Source: Diplonema japonicum
Taxonomy: Eukaryota; Euglenozoa; Diplonemea; Diplonemida; Diplonemidae
DNA length: 64,000 nt
Reading direction: 5' to 3'
NCBI GenBank assembly: GCA_964019335.1
Contig: OZ025700.1
Location: 1 to 64,000 of the forward strand
A program made the translations under genes and the position numbers. The notes under the pieces are model-generated. The model searched no databases, was not told the DNA's origin, and saw only the letters and a list, made by a program, of their open reading frames with translations. Below, in pieces: positions 7,668 to 18,903 of this stretch; the stretch's first letter is position 1, and the number at the start of each line of letters is the position of its first letter.

Positions 7668-10637
7668 TTACTCACGATCCACGCAGTTCCAGTTGAACTT
7701 GAAACCGTACGGGCTACCCTGACCGTCTCCGTCACGGGAGCTCTCGAACCTAAGTGAAAAGATGGGAGAATGTTGCAAAAGCATACCTGATGTAGGCAAC
7801 CTGCTCCTGGAAGTCAGTTGTGTTCACGGTCCTGCCTGTGAAGTCTGTTCCGCCACGCGACACACGGATACCAGGCTCAGTGGCGAAGGTCAGGTACTCC
7901 GCGTGCCAGGCAAGGCTGAACCCGAGCCACTCGTACACGGCGTACTGTCCCACTGGGCACTCGACCTTCCAGCAGTAGGTGCTGACGCTGTAGTGCTCGA
8001 TGTAGTTGGAGGTGGTAGGGATGCACGGTGCGGGTGTTGCAGGCGGGGCACACTCGCATCCGGTGCAGTCGCATCCGAACCAGCTTGTAAGGGTCTCACA
8101 GTTGTAGTTGTCAAAGGAGGCCCTGATGGTCCAGTCACATGTCGACCCGAAGCATCCAGACAGCGAGCACTGCGGGTTCGGGTTCGGGGTCAGTGCAGGG
8201 AACGGGATCGGGACAGGGAGTTCAGTCACAGGCGGGGTGTAGTAGTCGTCACAGCTCCAATCGAAGGAGAACCCTCCTGCGGTCACACTCGCGTCAGAGA
8301 TAAACTTCACGATGGCGAACTTTCTAAAGTACATGGCCTCCGGTAGCTCAGAGAAGTTGCCCGACGAGTAGTTTCCGGTGAGCACCCTCTTGTAGTCGCC
8401 TCTGTCGGTCATCCTGATCATGTCGAAGTCCTGCTCGGTGTCTACAAACTTAGGCTGAATCTTGACCCACCTCCTGCACCTCAGCATCCAGCAAAGTTCA
8501 GTACCGTGCGGGTATCCGCCGGTGGGCATGTAGGATATGGTCCCTTCCCTCTGGCGGTACCTGTTGGAGCGCATGAGCATGTTTTGGCAGTTGTCAGAGG
8601 AGCCCCCGAAGTGGGTGTGTGCCAGAGGGAACAGCGTCACAGGATCCCTCACCACTGGCTGCGAGACCTCGGGCTCTTTGCAAGTGTACGAGAAGTTGAG
8701 CGGGATATCGCCTTCAAGCCTTTGGTTCACGAAGGAGATGAAAACGTCACCGTGGAGCTTACGGTCACTCTCGATGTACCCATAGTTGCTCATCTGCACC
8801 TTCGACTTCACCTCAGTGACGTTGATGTACAGCCTGTGGTTGTCATAAAATAAACAACAAAATACATACCTGTAGTATTGGGCGTTGGCAGTGATCCACT
8901 TCACATCCACCTGCACGATACCCTTGCACTTGATCGACCAGCACGCGCTGTTAGTGGTCTCTGATCCGTTGCCGAGGGACAGGTAGTAGCCGCTGCCAGA
9001 CGGACCGGTGAGTGTCTCGGTGTGGGTTCCTTCGGGGCACAACACGCGGTCAACCACCTCAGGCACGTCCTGGTAGGAAACGACGCTCCCATCGCAGGGG
9101 ATGCGCAAGACGAGGTTCTGGTCGAACTGCCTCAGGGGTGACAAGAGGTTTCTGTGAGCAGTCTCGACGAGGTAGGCCCTGACGGAGGCGGGGGTGGCCT
9201 GCGGGCGGTCAGTCAGGTATGCGGCGGCAGCCGCGGACACGTGAGGTGCGGCCATCGAGGTACCGCTCCTGTTGCGGTAGGCGCTTGTGTTCGCAATGTC
9301 AGCGGACCACACCTGGAACCCAGGGGCGTACAAAGTAACACACTTTCCGTAGCTAGACCACTGGGGGTTGTAGTTCACGTCGTGGAGCCCCACAGTGATG
9401 GAGCCTGATGCACCAGACGGCGAGTACTCGCATGAAGGCTCGTCTCCGTTTCCTGCAGCGGAAACAATGACGACACCAGCGCGTGCTGCGGCGTTCACGG
9501 CCTCGTTCAGAAGAGTAGACCCAAAGAACTGGATGGACATGTTGATGATACTGGGCCTGCCTCTGGCCTTCCTCGACTCTACGACGAACTGGATTGCCTC
9601 GGCAACGGACTGCTTGTTCGTGTTTCCGTCACGAGCAATTCTCACGGCCACGACGGTTGCGGACTTGGCCACACCGTTGTACTTTCCTGCAATTGTGGCG
9701 GCGATGTGGGTTCCGTGGCCAGTGTCGTCTTCGTTCAGGTTGTCGACAAGGTTGGCACCCCACATGCACTTGTCCTGCTGGAACTCCTCGTGATCGCACT
9801 TGATACCTGAAACAAGAATTTGAGAAAGATCTAAAAAGACTTCATACCGGTATCAAGGATGTACACATCAACTCCAAGACCCCACCTGGCGTCGTGCACG
9901 TAGGTGTCCCTGTCAGGGTTCTTGGGGTCCTGCGTCATGGCGGACAGGTGCCAGGTGAGGTTGTCGGTCTGGGTGTCAGGGCACTCAAGGGTGACCTCAT
10001 TGACGGGGATGCTCAAAGCAGCCTCGGCCTCTTTGGCGGTCACGTGGCCCCACCTGTAAGTCTGGATAAGCTTAGCCTGCTCCTCCGTTAACAGGAACTT
10101 TCCAGTGTACACGCCCTTCTCCGAGTCGTACCAGAAATCAGCAGGCCATGTGATACCACGGCGGAGAACCCAGTACTGGAAGTGTCTCGAGCAACCAGGC
10201 CAGTGCGAGGACAGGGTCACCCAGTACTCAGTCGCCAGGTCATCATTGCCCCAATCGCTCTCGTCGCTGCTGTCGCTGTCGCTGCTGCTGTCGCTGTCGC
10301 TGCTGCTGTCGCTGTCGCTGCTGCTGTCGCTGTCACTGCTGTCGCTGCTCTGGATCTTCCCCTCGTCGTTGGTCTCGAAGTAGTCGAGGAAAGGGTGCTG
10401 CTTTGCCTCTTCCAACTGCTTGTCGGTCAACTTCAGCGCAACAGCCTTGAAGTCATCGATCACGATCACGCCAGTGGACTTCGGTCCTGGGTTGATGGTC
10501 CCCTTCTGAAGGGCCCACATCTTCATAGATTGAAGGTCTTCGTCTGTGCATTCCTTCTTCAAGACGGCCAAGTAAGACGTCTGAGCCTGCACATCAAGTG
10601 CAAAGAAGCATGCTCCCAAGAGGAACAAGGTCCTCAT
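7668..10637 (-). CDS. Secreted subtilisin-like serine protease with C-terminal CUB-like domains
   Basis: Four exons (10637-9848, 9806-8870, 8833-7787, 7749-7668) give 951 aa. Introns are 41, 36 and 37 nt; the 36-nt one has no stop and would be read through. Order: signal peptide 1-19; I9-type propeptide to about 96; acidic (DSDSSS)n tract ~97-132; S8 catalytic domain with Asp262 (LDTG), His294 (GHGTH), oxyanion Asn383 (SAAGN) and Ser447 (GTSMAAP). The remaining ~450 residues form about three Cys-containing beta-rich units resembling CUB domains, the last ending NWNCVDRE. The triad is complete, so activity is likely. The proteinase is probably secreted to the surface, an endosome or a food vacuole. 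The AG acceptor is 28 nt before the ATG (CATACAG). It is the last gene of the cluster. Confidence 0.92.
10263..10345 (-). repeat. In-frame Ser/Asp minisatellite in the protease gene
   Basis: An 18-bp unit (CTGTCGCTGTCGCTGCTG on the plus strand) is repeated about four times and encodes (DSDSSS)n between the propeptide and the catalytic domain. It is probably length-variable and resembles an acidic or phosphorylatable linker. Confidence 0.8.
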
Positions 10638-11109
10638 TGTTGCGTTTGAGGTAGAAAAAAGGGTTTATCTGTATGATGTGTGTTGTGGAGTGTTATACAA
10701 CAGCGAAACAAGGGGGGAAAAAAAGAGGCTTCTAGACATTGGACGTTTTGAAAATCGTTGCCCTTGAACACGATTGCCTTTAAAAAAATGATTTTTGCTA
10801 TGATTTTCGGACAACAAAGAAAGTGAAGTTCGATTTCTACAAGAATGCCTCACGTTTCTGACTTGAGAAGCTCAGCCTTCTGGCAAAAAGTCGTGTTCAA
10901 TGGGTTCAACAGTTATTTGTGAAAAATGTCGGACAATGATCTTAAGGTACAGATACATTCGTTCTTTTCATTTTGCTTTCTACAAAGAAAACGATTCATC
11001 ACATTAACTACATCTCTTTCAAGTACTTGCCAGTCTCAGAAATGCAAGCCTCCCGTTCGGACGTAGGCCTGGTAGAAGGTAGGGTAGATCAGACTCCGAA
11101 CGCGTCTCA
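10638..11109. other. Intergenic spacer
   Basis: Contains the 5' leader of the protease gene and the presumed 3' UTR of the PPR gene. I see nothing else distinctive. Confidence 0.6.
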
Positions 11110-12542
11110 TCAATCTTTGCTGCTGTCCTTGTTCAAAAGCTGTGTTAAATAGTTGCTCAGATCGTCACCTGTACTTTCTTCATTGAGGTGGTCTGGTGAG
11201 GAACTGTTAGAGGGCGTCGTTGTGGTGTTTTGATCAGCAGCCTTCCATAACGGCGACATTGACCAAAGACTCGCATTCTTGGGCAAGTGAATGGGCATCG
11301 TTGTGTTGATGTCCCTCGGTTTGTGGATCAGTGAATGTCCGGAGTCAACAGTCTCAGCTGGGGCTCTGCTCTGTACTGCAGCCATCACTTCGTCCCACGT
11401 CTCACTTTGGGGGACCTTCTGTTCCCGCCGCTGTGCGTCAAGCTTCAATGCCCGACCTACCTCTAGGCCCCTATTTGGCGAACCTGTGACAATCAAAGTG
11501 TAACATGACCATACCAAGCGCAAGTGTTAATAAAGCCGCAAAGACATCAGTCGACTTCCGCACTTTGTTTCCTACCTTCGTTGCTGTTTCATAGTAGCAT
11601 TTTTTGCTAACGTTCTGTAATTCAATCAAATTAACTAACCTCTCTCTCACTGACGCGTAGTTGTAGACCAGGTTGGGGTAGGCTAGCCACGTATCTTCAG
11701 CAACCTTGTGCTTCCCTACAAGGCGATACGCCCGACAAAGCTCTGTGACAGTGTCTTAATATTAAACATAGAATACCGTTCACGTGGCGTGCGTCGAGTG
11801 GGTCGCCAACCATTTCTTCCACTTTCAGGAAATATTTCAGTGTGTTGTCAACATCTCTTAACTGTGCTGCCGCGTACATGCAACCAAGGAACAGTTCCTG
11901 CGACTTGTGTGCATGAGAATATTAACCATACTGCTGTAGACACAACACTATGCGTGCTGGCGATAGCCAACCACTCTTCAATTTCCTCCACATTGTCACT
12001 CGTTTTAACTGCGATAGTGAAGTGAAACACATCTAAGATCAAGCCTTTTGACTGTGCGTCATCCATGCTGAGGTATTTTATCGTCATGGATGAAGCGCAT
12101 ACCAAGCTCTCACATCTTGCGTCACGCTACAGGCTGTGGTTTCTTTCTTATGGAAAAGCATTCGAAGAGTTGCTTGCAGTTCTAGAGTGGTCGTCGGGTG
12201 ACTCTCTGCGCGCTTCTTCTCGAGAAGTATCCGGAACCGCTGCTCGTCGACCACATACTTCGAAAGCAGCGTATCGTAACATGTTACGTCCGGCTTCACA
12301 GCACACTGCTTCATCATCGCAAAGAGCTCGCCTGCAGCATCTGCGGCAACTCTCCCTGAGCCCATGACGTGCATAGCCGATGAGAAGGTCAAAACGCCCA
12401 CAGGAATACCTTTATTCACCAATTCTTTAACAATCCACTTTACCTCTTTTCGCACTGTAGGCTTGCTGAGCGAGGATAACTTGTAGTTCATAGCTATCAA
12501 CCTCGATGCCCTTCCATCAGCGGGGTTCAGGAAGGAAGTCAT
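11110..12542 (-). CDS. Pentatricopeptide-repeat (PPR) protein
   Basis: Five exons (12542-12103, 12067-11932, 11897-11777, 11715-11515, 11483-11110) encode 423 aa. Introns are 35, 34, 61 and 31 nt; the 61-nt one starts GTATTC. PPR-type helices are visible: VLTFSSAMHVMGSGRVAAD, then KPDVTCYDTLLSKYV, followed by diverged repeats (TLKYFLKVEEM). PPR proteins bind single-stranded RNA, usually in mitochondria or plastids; diplonemid mitochondria have extensive RNA processing, so an organellar role is plausible but inferred. The C-terminal ~100 residues are low-complexity Ser/Thr/Asn. The start was chosen because CACGCAG precedes the ATG by 4 nt. No clear targeting peptide was verified. Confidence 0.7.
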
Positions 12543-12645
12543 AATTCTGCGTGGTATCACTACGAATGATCAAAGAGACTAATGACAACTTGAACTCATC
12601 AACTGAAAAATGTGTTCTGAAGAACCACAGAGCACACATCTACAT

Positions 12646-13522
12646 TTATCTAGATAACAGATTTGCGGTGGAGCCATGTCTCAGCACATGCTTTCTTCGA
12701 AGCAGCTCAACTGCAGTGAGGGGTGTGGATGTACGAGACTCTGCGGGTGGAGCAAACGAATCTTGAATGAAGCAGGGCGCACAAGCACGCTGCTCGCTGA
12801 CTCCTCTCGCAGACGAGGTCTGTACAATGGATTTTGACGGCTCGTGGGTGTCGGTGGAGTAAGTGTCGGCAGAGTAGCAGGGATCGTGTTCTATTGCAAG
12901 GGTCGTGTAACTCGGAGGTGCTTCTTGTGCCTGTGGGCGGTGCGCCTTATCGAGCAAGGCGGAGGTGAGGAGTTGCCGAAGTTCACTTACTTCACTTTTG
13001 AGAGAAGCTAATTCCTGCTCCATTAGAGGCGCCGGTGATGGTTCTTGTTCCGGGGGGACAGGAGCGGGAGGAGGGACAGGAGCAGCAGCAAGTGGGACTG
13101 GTGCAGCAGACAAATCAGCTGCGACAGTAACAGCACGGGGCGGGGAGAGGTGTCTATCAGCAAGTAAAGAATTCCGCGAGATAGTGCTGTTTGCAGGTGT
13201 ATCATAAGTGTCACGCGCATACAGAGGTGTTTGAGGTGTCTTCACTTTGCGTGCTCGCCACTTCTGGGAGAGATCGGCTCTTGCTGTAGCCTGCGGCGGC
13301 TGGGGTACGTGGGTTAGTGCATGGGGCCTTTCGGAGCTGGGGGGAGGGGGAGTGGCGCCCTGTAAGTATGGATAATGATGAAAATCATACTTTCACGGAA
13401 TTTGAGATTTTCGGTTTACAAGCAAACCTCGAAACATTCTGTCCGACAGTGTAGTCCGCCTCCCACGTGTCAGTGGGGAACGAGGTGGGGCTGAGCATGC
13501 CCCCATGTTTCTTCTTATGCAT
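12646..13522 (-). CDS. Unknown protein with Pro-rich and short coiled-coil segments
   Basis: Two exons (13522-13391, 13359-12646; intron 31 nt) give 281 aa. The N-terminus is basic (MHKKKHGGMLSPTSFP) and followed by DTWEADYTVGQNVSRF, which looks like a conserved short motif. The middle is Ala/Pro-rich, then a probable coiled coil (MEQELASLKSEVSELRQLL), then a Ser/Thr-rich region and a basic C-terminal helix (AVELLRRKHVLRHGS). No domain family was recognised. TACAG lies 4 nt before the ATG, and the gene is 103 nt upstream of the PPR gene. A cytoskeletal or flagellar role is possible but unsupported. Confidence 0.65.
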
Positions 13523-13637
13523 ATCCCTGTACTGGTTAAGATGAACGATGAAAAAAGAAGCGCTTCGTAGCTCTAAATACCGAATCAATTAAGAACAAAA
13601 TAAAGGTATGAAACCACTGAGAAACCAAAGATGCGTA

Positions 13638-15033
13638 TTAACAGTTAAATGGACAGGTCGGTCCTGTTCTCATGAGACAAGTGCCACACAAAGGCTTTTT
13701 GCAACAAGTAGTCTCCCTATAGTCTCGTGTGCTGTTCTCACATAGCACGCATTCGAACCATGCATGCTTCGGCTGTACGCGTGGAGCCTCCACCAGTTCT
13801 TCCGTCTCTTCCGTGTCCTCTGTTTCTTCATCTGCTTCGACTAGCCTCTTAGCATGATTCAGTGCATTGAGGAGCTCTGCAGAAGGTGTTTCACTCAACT
13901 TGTAAGATGTGTTGAAGGCCCACAAAGCTTCCATCGGCTGCTGCAGTTGCAGCAGTGCGCAACCCTTTCTGTAATGCCCCTTTGCCCACTCAGGTTCCAA
14001 CTCCACAGCTTTCTTGCCGTCTGCGAGAGCTAATTCAAACTTCTCAAGCGTCCTGTTGTGTTGTGTTCTTCGTCGCGACAATTCCTACATACATGTAAGC
14101 AGCGGAGCGATTCGTGTAAAACACCGCTTCGCGTGACAACTTTAGCGCCTGGAGAGTTTCGAATATTATGTGTTTCCAAATGCATACCAGTGTGTACCAT
14201 TTCACAGCCCCCTTAGCATCGCCTTCTCTGTATGCCAAGTTTCCTTTTTCTTTTGCTTCCCTTGCAGCTTCTTTCGCATCTTCATCGGCTTCGCTGTCGC
14301 TGTCCTCTTCATTTACGGTCGTATTCACACAGGATGCCTTCACGGCTGGCTCTGGGAGAGAAGCAAGCAATTCTTGGACACATGCCACCTTGCAAGTGAT
14401 TATTAGTTGCCAGGAAAAAACCATTCATACCAACTCTGACTTCTCAGAGATACCAACTGTGGACACCCGAGCTAGGCGCAAAGCTTCTTTCATGTCGGCG
14501 ACCGACCAAGAGCTCGACGGCGTGCCTCGAAGTGCAGCCTCTATCTTGTAGCCACGTATTAAACTTGCCATGTGCTGTGCATCGGGGGGGAGCACATCCT
14601 GCGGCACATCACCGCAGCAGTCAACCAACGTTGTGTTGCAGCCTGCCTGTAACAAGACCTTCACTGCCGCTGGACTGTTGTTTGAGCACGCGGAGTGCAA
14701 CGCAGTCGACCCTCCGTTGTTCTGCGTGTCGATGCCAGCCCCTTTCTCCAGCAGCCAAATCAAAACGCGCTCATGGTCGCAAGCCGCTGCCCAGTGCAGC
14801 GCAGTGGAACCTATGAACCCGTATGTGGTCCCTACGCCGTGATAGTGCAGTAGTGAGGGGCATATTTGTAACTGTGTTGCGTTGTGTGTTGCAACATAAC
14901 ATACCAAGTCTTTCAGCGTCACCAAGTCACTGCTGCGTACAGCCTCGAACCACCTCTTGCCCACCTCACGGTCGACGCCGCTCTTGTCTTTTGCTGCAAA
15001 TCTCGCTAAGGCACTGTCATCATCGAATTCCAT
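13638..15033 (-). CDS. Ankyrin-repeat / TPR protein with C-terminal Cys-rich (RING-like) zinc motif
   Basis: Five exons (15033-14905, 14871-14431, 14388-14188, 14148-14093, 14052-13638) give 413 aa; introns are 33-42 nt and the 33-nt one lacks a stop. Ankyrin repeats: STALHWAAACDHERVLIWLL and STALHSACSNNSPAAVKVLL. An acidic linker (EEDSDSEADED) leads to STI1-like TPRs (AKEKGNLAYREGDAKGAVKWY, split by introns, and EPEWAKGHYRKGCALL). The C-terminus has CVLCENST, CCKKPLCGTC and CPFNC, a plausible zinc-binding finger. The family suggests a chaperone-adaptor or E3-like role; the exact architecture is not one I can name. GGCACAG is 14 nt before the ATG. Confidence 0.8.
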
Positions 15034-15132
15034 CCAACTTAGCCCCCCTGTGCCTATATGTATGGATCACGACGAGTAAGGCTGCGTATAATTAACACAA
15101 CTTATTTAGTAACAGATCGGCAAAGGTGGTCA

Positions 15133-16593
15133 TTACAACAGACTGCAGTGCATAACGGCTTGACCAACGCATACCTTGTCGTAGTGTGCCCCATCTTTGG
15201 ATAGCCGTAGCTGCGGGAGGGACATGTCGAAAAAGTCGAGCAAAGCAACGTTTGGGCATCGTCGCAACACGCTGGCTGCAATCTGGTTGAAGATCCCTAT
15301 CCGCGGATTTGTCACACGGAACTTCTGCACCGATGCAGGCTTGCCTTTAGGCCAAGCCGGGGATCCAAACCACACAGTGGGTGTCGTACGGTTGCACAGA
15401 ACATCTGCCACTTTGTTCATGTGAGTGTAAATGTCACTATACAGCCACTGCCCCCATGAGGCAGGGTGTGCACCAAAACCAACTACAAGAAGTGATGCAC
15501 TCTTCATAAGTGTAAGGTTACCAAGATACGGATCTAGTTTGTATCCTAGTGTAACATTGTTGCTGTAATCAACACCCGCGCTGATCTTCTCCCTAAGAAC
15601 CTCGTAAGACAGTTCAACACCCTGCAGCCGTTGCTTGATGGCGTGATAGATGCTGCGGGCTTGCGAATCGCCTAGTACAAGAATGTCAGTTGTTTTGATT
15701 TTTGCGAAGCATTTATGTGCTTCACTGCTATTCAGAGATGTTATGTCACCAACATACGGCCTCCACTGCCATTCAGCACCCTTGAGCTTTATACCCTTTG
15801 CATTAAAATTCTCCCTTTTTACCCACCTACCAAGCGGTGTCAGCAAACCTGTATGGATCACCGGTTTTTTGCATGTAAAAGCCGGAATCCATGCAACATC
15901 CTTGTTCTTCCAGTGCGGTGTGTTGTGAGTCACTTCGTCCGTTCCCCACCAATCCTCTAGTATGACCTTCGATCTCACAGAGTACACCCCCTCCAACGTT
16001 GCCCTTGCGTACACCTCCGTCATACAGTTCCCCTTGTACCTACAGCGGTTAAGCAGTAATAAATACATACTCCTGAGTTCCAAGCAGCAGTTCGGGGCCA
16101 GTAAGCAATAGACGGTAGTGCTCGGGACCAGTACGCTGTAGCCACTTATCCCAGTGTGGCAGTGGTGACAGCTTCCTCGTTGTACATCCCTTTCTGTGTA
16201 TACGAACTACAACCTTGCAGTTGAGCTCGTCAAAGCAGTACTGTGCCGAGTACCCCTGTAATGTCTTTCAGGTGAAAGTACGGATACCTGTAGCAAGCTT
16301 GGGATGGCTTTGCAGCTGACGTTAGCAGTTGGCACCCATTCATAAGGGAAATAGTAAGTTGACGGCAGCAAAGGGAAGAGAACGGGAACAGGAGGGAGCC
16401 ACGAATCTTGTTGTTCGGTATGCGAGACTCGGTTTACGGTCAGTGGAGTGAAGTGCTGAGGTACTAACACGTGAGGCGAATACTGTTGAAGCACGACGAA
16501 GGGCTCTCTATCGAGGAGAGATAAGTTGAGAAAGGTAGCACACAGCAAAACAGCGAGAAACACGCTTATGACCCAGATTATTCGGTTTCGCAT
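15133..16593 (-). CDS. Type II membrane protein with PC-esterase/SGNH-like luminal domain
   Basis: Three exons (16593-16288, 16255-16071, 16039-15133) give 465 aa. Introns are 32 nt (starting GTATCC) and 31 nt. A single N-terminal membrane anchor (IIWVISVFLAVLLCATFLNL) follows MRNR, so the bulk is luminal or extracellular. The catalytic domain shows the SGNH/PC-esterase signature: GDSQARS (Ser block) and a C-terminal DGAHYD (Asp/His pair). It also has many Trp residues and paired Cys, as in TBL/NXPE/Cas1-type carbohydrate O-acyltransferases. It probably modifies glycans or glycoconjugates in the Golgi; the substrate is unknown. CTCTCCAG lies 10 nt before the ATG. Confidence 0.75.
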
Positions 16594-16732
16594 GGGCAAC
16601 GACCTGGAGAGGTAAGCACTGTAGCAAGTGTATTTAAAGATACGAATGAATAAGCAAGGTTGTAAACTGGAAGGGAGCCGCGACAACTGCGGCAGCACAC
16701 CACGCGTGGAATATGAAAACAAGACACGGCTA

Positions 16733-18608
16733 CTAGTTGAAGCTGTCAAAAAAGTTGAAAATGTCAGTCGTTTGCATACCAGCAGCAGATCCTTCTGCGA
16801 ATACTCGGATGGTAAATAAGAACAAACAATACGAAAACGGCAAACAAGGTTCCACCAAAAGAGAAATACACTTCAACCATGTTTTCGGGCTTGACGGCTG
16901 GAGAAATTATCATTCCGATCACGCTGCTGACGGCGTTCGTGAGCAAAAACATCGACATCACAACACTCTTCATCGACTTGGGAGCTATTGTGTATGCGAA
17001 CTCAAGACCGCCAACGGAAGAAAAAATCTCGCTCATTCCGAATATGACATAAGGTGGGAGCTGGTACCAGATGGGGATGTCACTCAGCTTGTCGCCTCCA
17101 TTAGCCCCAGATTGCTTGTACTGTGTGGCATGTAGAAGTGTAGTGCAGCATACCGCTTCGTTATTTTGAATGAAGTGCTCCAAAACAGCAACGTACGTGA
17201 TACTCAAAGATCCAAGGAAGAACCCGATAGGTATCCTTGTGAGCAGGCTGGGGTCGTAGTTGAAACGCTTGAGTGTCGGAAAGACAAATTTATCAAAGAT
17301 GGGGATCATGATGATGAGGGACGCAGAGCCCACAACATTTAGGGACTCCGCAGGTACCCAGTCGGGGCGTTTAAGGAGATCGGCCTGCTCAACCAAGTTC
17401 GAGAACAGCTGGTTGTAGCACAGCCAGTATAAGGGGTAGAAATAGAATACTCTGCACGCTTTTAAACACGCTTTGAAGTCTTTCGCAACAGACTCATACT
17501 CGGAATTATCGGCCCAATCTAGCCAATGTTCCTTGGGGACATATTTCCCACAAGCAATCGCACCCTTCTTAGCCTTTCGTGCGTGTATCGCAGAACGGTA
17601 GCATTCTGTGAACAAGCTTCCCTTCGGGGGGTTCTCGATGTACAAGCCCTTCACATGCCCCGTTGCAAAGATAAGGATGCCCAGCATAAAGGCGACCATC
17701 GGCAACCCAAAAGACGCCCAGTACCCAGTGCCGTCTGTGTCACCGTCACCGATGTCCTTCTTCTCGCCTATCTCGTTGTGCAGCACAGGTGTCGCTAAGA
17801 TTCCTATGAAAGCACCTAGGTTAATAGCCCAGTAGAACCACCTGAACACAGCAGAATATACGCTGGGTGAAGCGTCCCTAATCTGATCTGCCATCAGCGT
17901 GGACACGTTGGACTGCATGTGGTTGATAATGTGCAGACGACATACCTTTATACCACCTGTACCGAGACCCAAGAAGAAGATCGCACTTGTGAAGCCTGGA
18001 ACAGCAAACCCATCGCTTGGATCATGTGGGAAGTTGTTCCATGTCAAAGGCAGCGCCGACAGGAACAACAGCACTAGACCGATCAAGGAGGACGTGCTGA
18101 AAATGTACAACGCTTTTACCTTTCCTGTGTACGTGTCTGCTACGAACCCACCAATGAGGGTAGACCCATAGGCCCAGAAGTTAAAGGCGTTGTACACAGC
18201 ATTCTGTGTGCTCTGGTTCCAACCCAGCATATGCTTCATGTAAGGGTAGAAGACAATAGTTGCACCGTAAAATGAAAGACGCTCGCAGAATTCGACAACT
18301 GGGTGTAGGTGTTTCCTCTCTTTAAACGAGTAAACCATACCAAGGATATACCAAGCACTCGGCGGCCATATTCCACTCTGCGCACTCCCCTCCTTCTTTA
18401 TGAGACCCATTTCTTCGTCCGTTTCTGTCTTCACAGGGCTCAAAGGTGCAACGAGACTACCTCTTGCAGCAGCATGAAAAGCAACAGTAGTTAGGGGGTT
18501 CCTGTTGGACTCATCGGTGTTATCACCGGCATCATCAGTTTGTTGCTGCTCAGCAGCAGGAGCAGCAGGGGGCTCGCTTACACTGTCATCAAGTGTAGTG
18601 TAAGTCAT
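16733..18608 (-). CDS. POT/PTR-family proton-coupled oligopeptide transporter
   Basis: Five exons (18608-18341, 18298-17946, 17912-17154, 17120-16780, 16742-16733) give 576 aa. Three introns (42, 33, 33 nt) are stop-free multiples of three; removing them restores family motifs such as EFCERLSFYG and GTGGIKSNVSTLMADQ. The usual 12-helix MFS layout is visible, with a long polar N-terminus (~85 aa). EFCERLSFYG corresponds to the ExxERFxYYG proton-coupling motif. The last exon encodes only the final CFN and the stop. It likely imports di/tripeptides or related solutes across the plasma or lysosomal membrane. ACAACAG lies 2 nt before the ATG. Confidence 0.93.
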
Positions 18609-18903
18609 CCCTGTTGTAAGTTTGACCAAGAATGCTGCTTAATATATAATGGGCATGGCTTACACCCGTCACCCACAGGGAGAGGGGAGGAAGGGAGGGA
18701 AGGAGCAGCTTACCTGTGAGGCAAAAGCAAGTTGGGCGTTACAACCCTATTGTTTTGAACTGCAGCACGCGTTGGGGGTTACATGTGTAGGAGCTGGGGC
18801 CAAGCACTTGTGTGCTGTAGCGCCATAATGCCTGGCCGCCAGAAAATTAAGACAAGAGGTGATACTACAAAACGTTCAGCCTGAACTATCATGGTTATTA
18901 GTT

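Noticed and set aside
9154-10649. Plus-strand ORFs opposite the subtilisin gene
   Set aside because: Antisense shadows; the minus strand carries the catalytic triad and introns.
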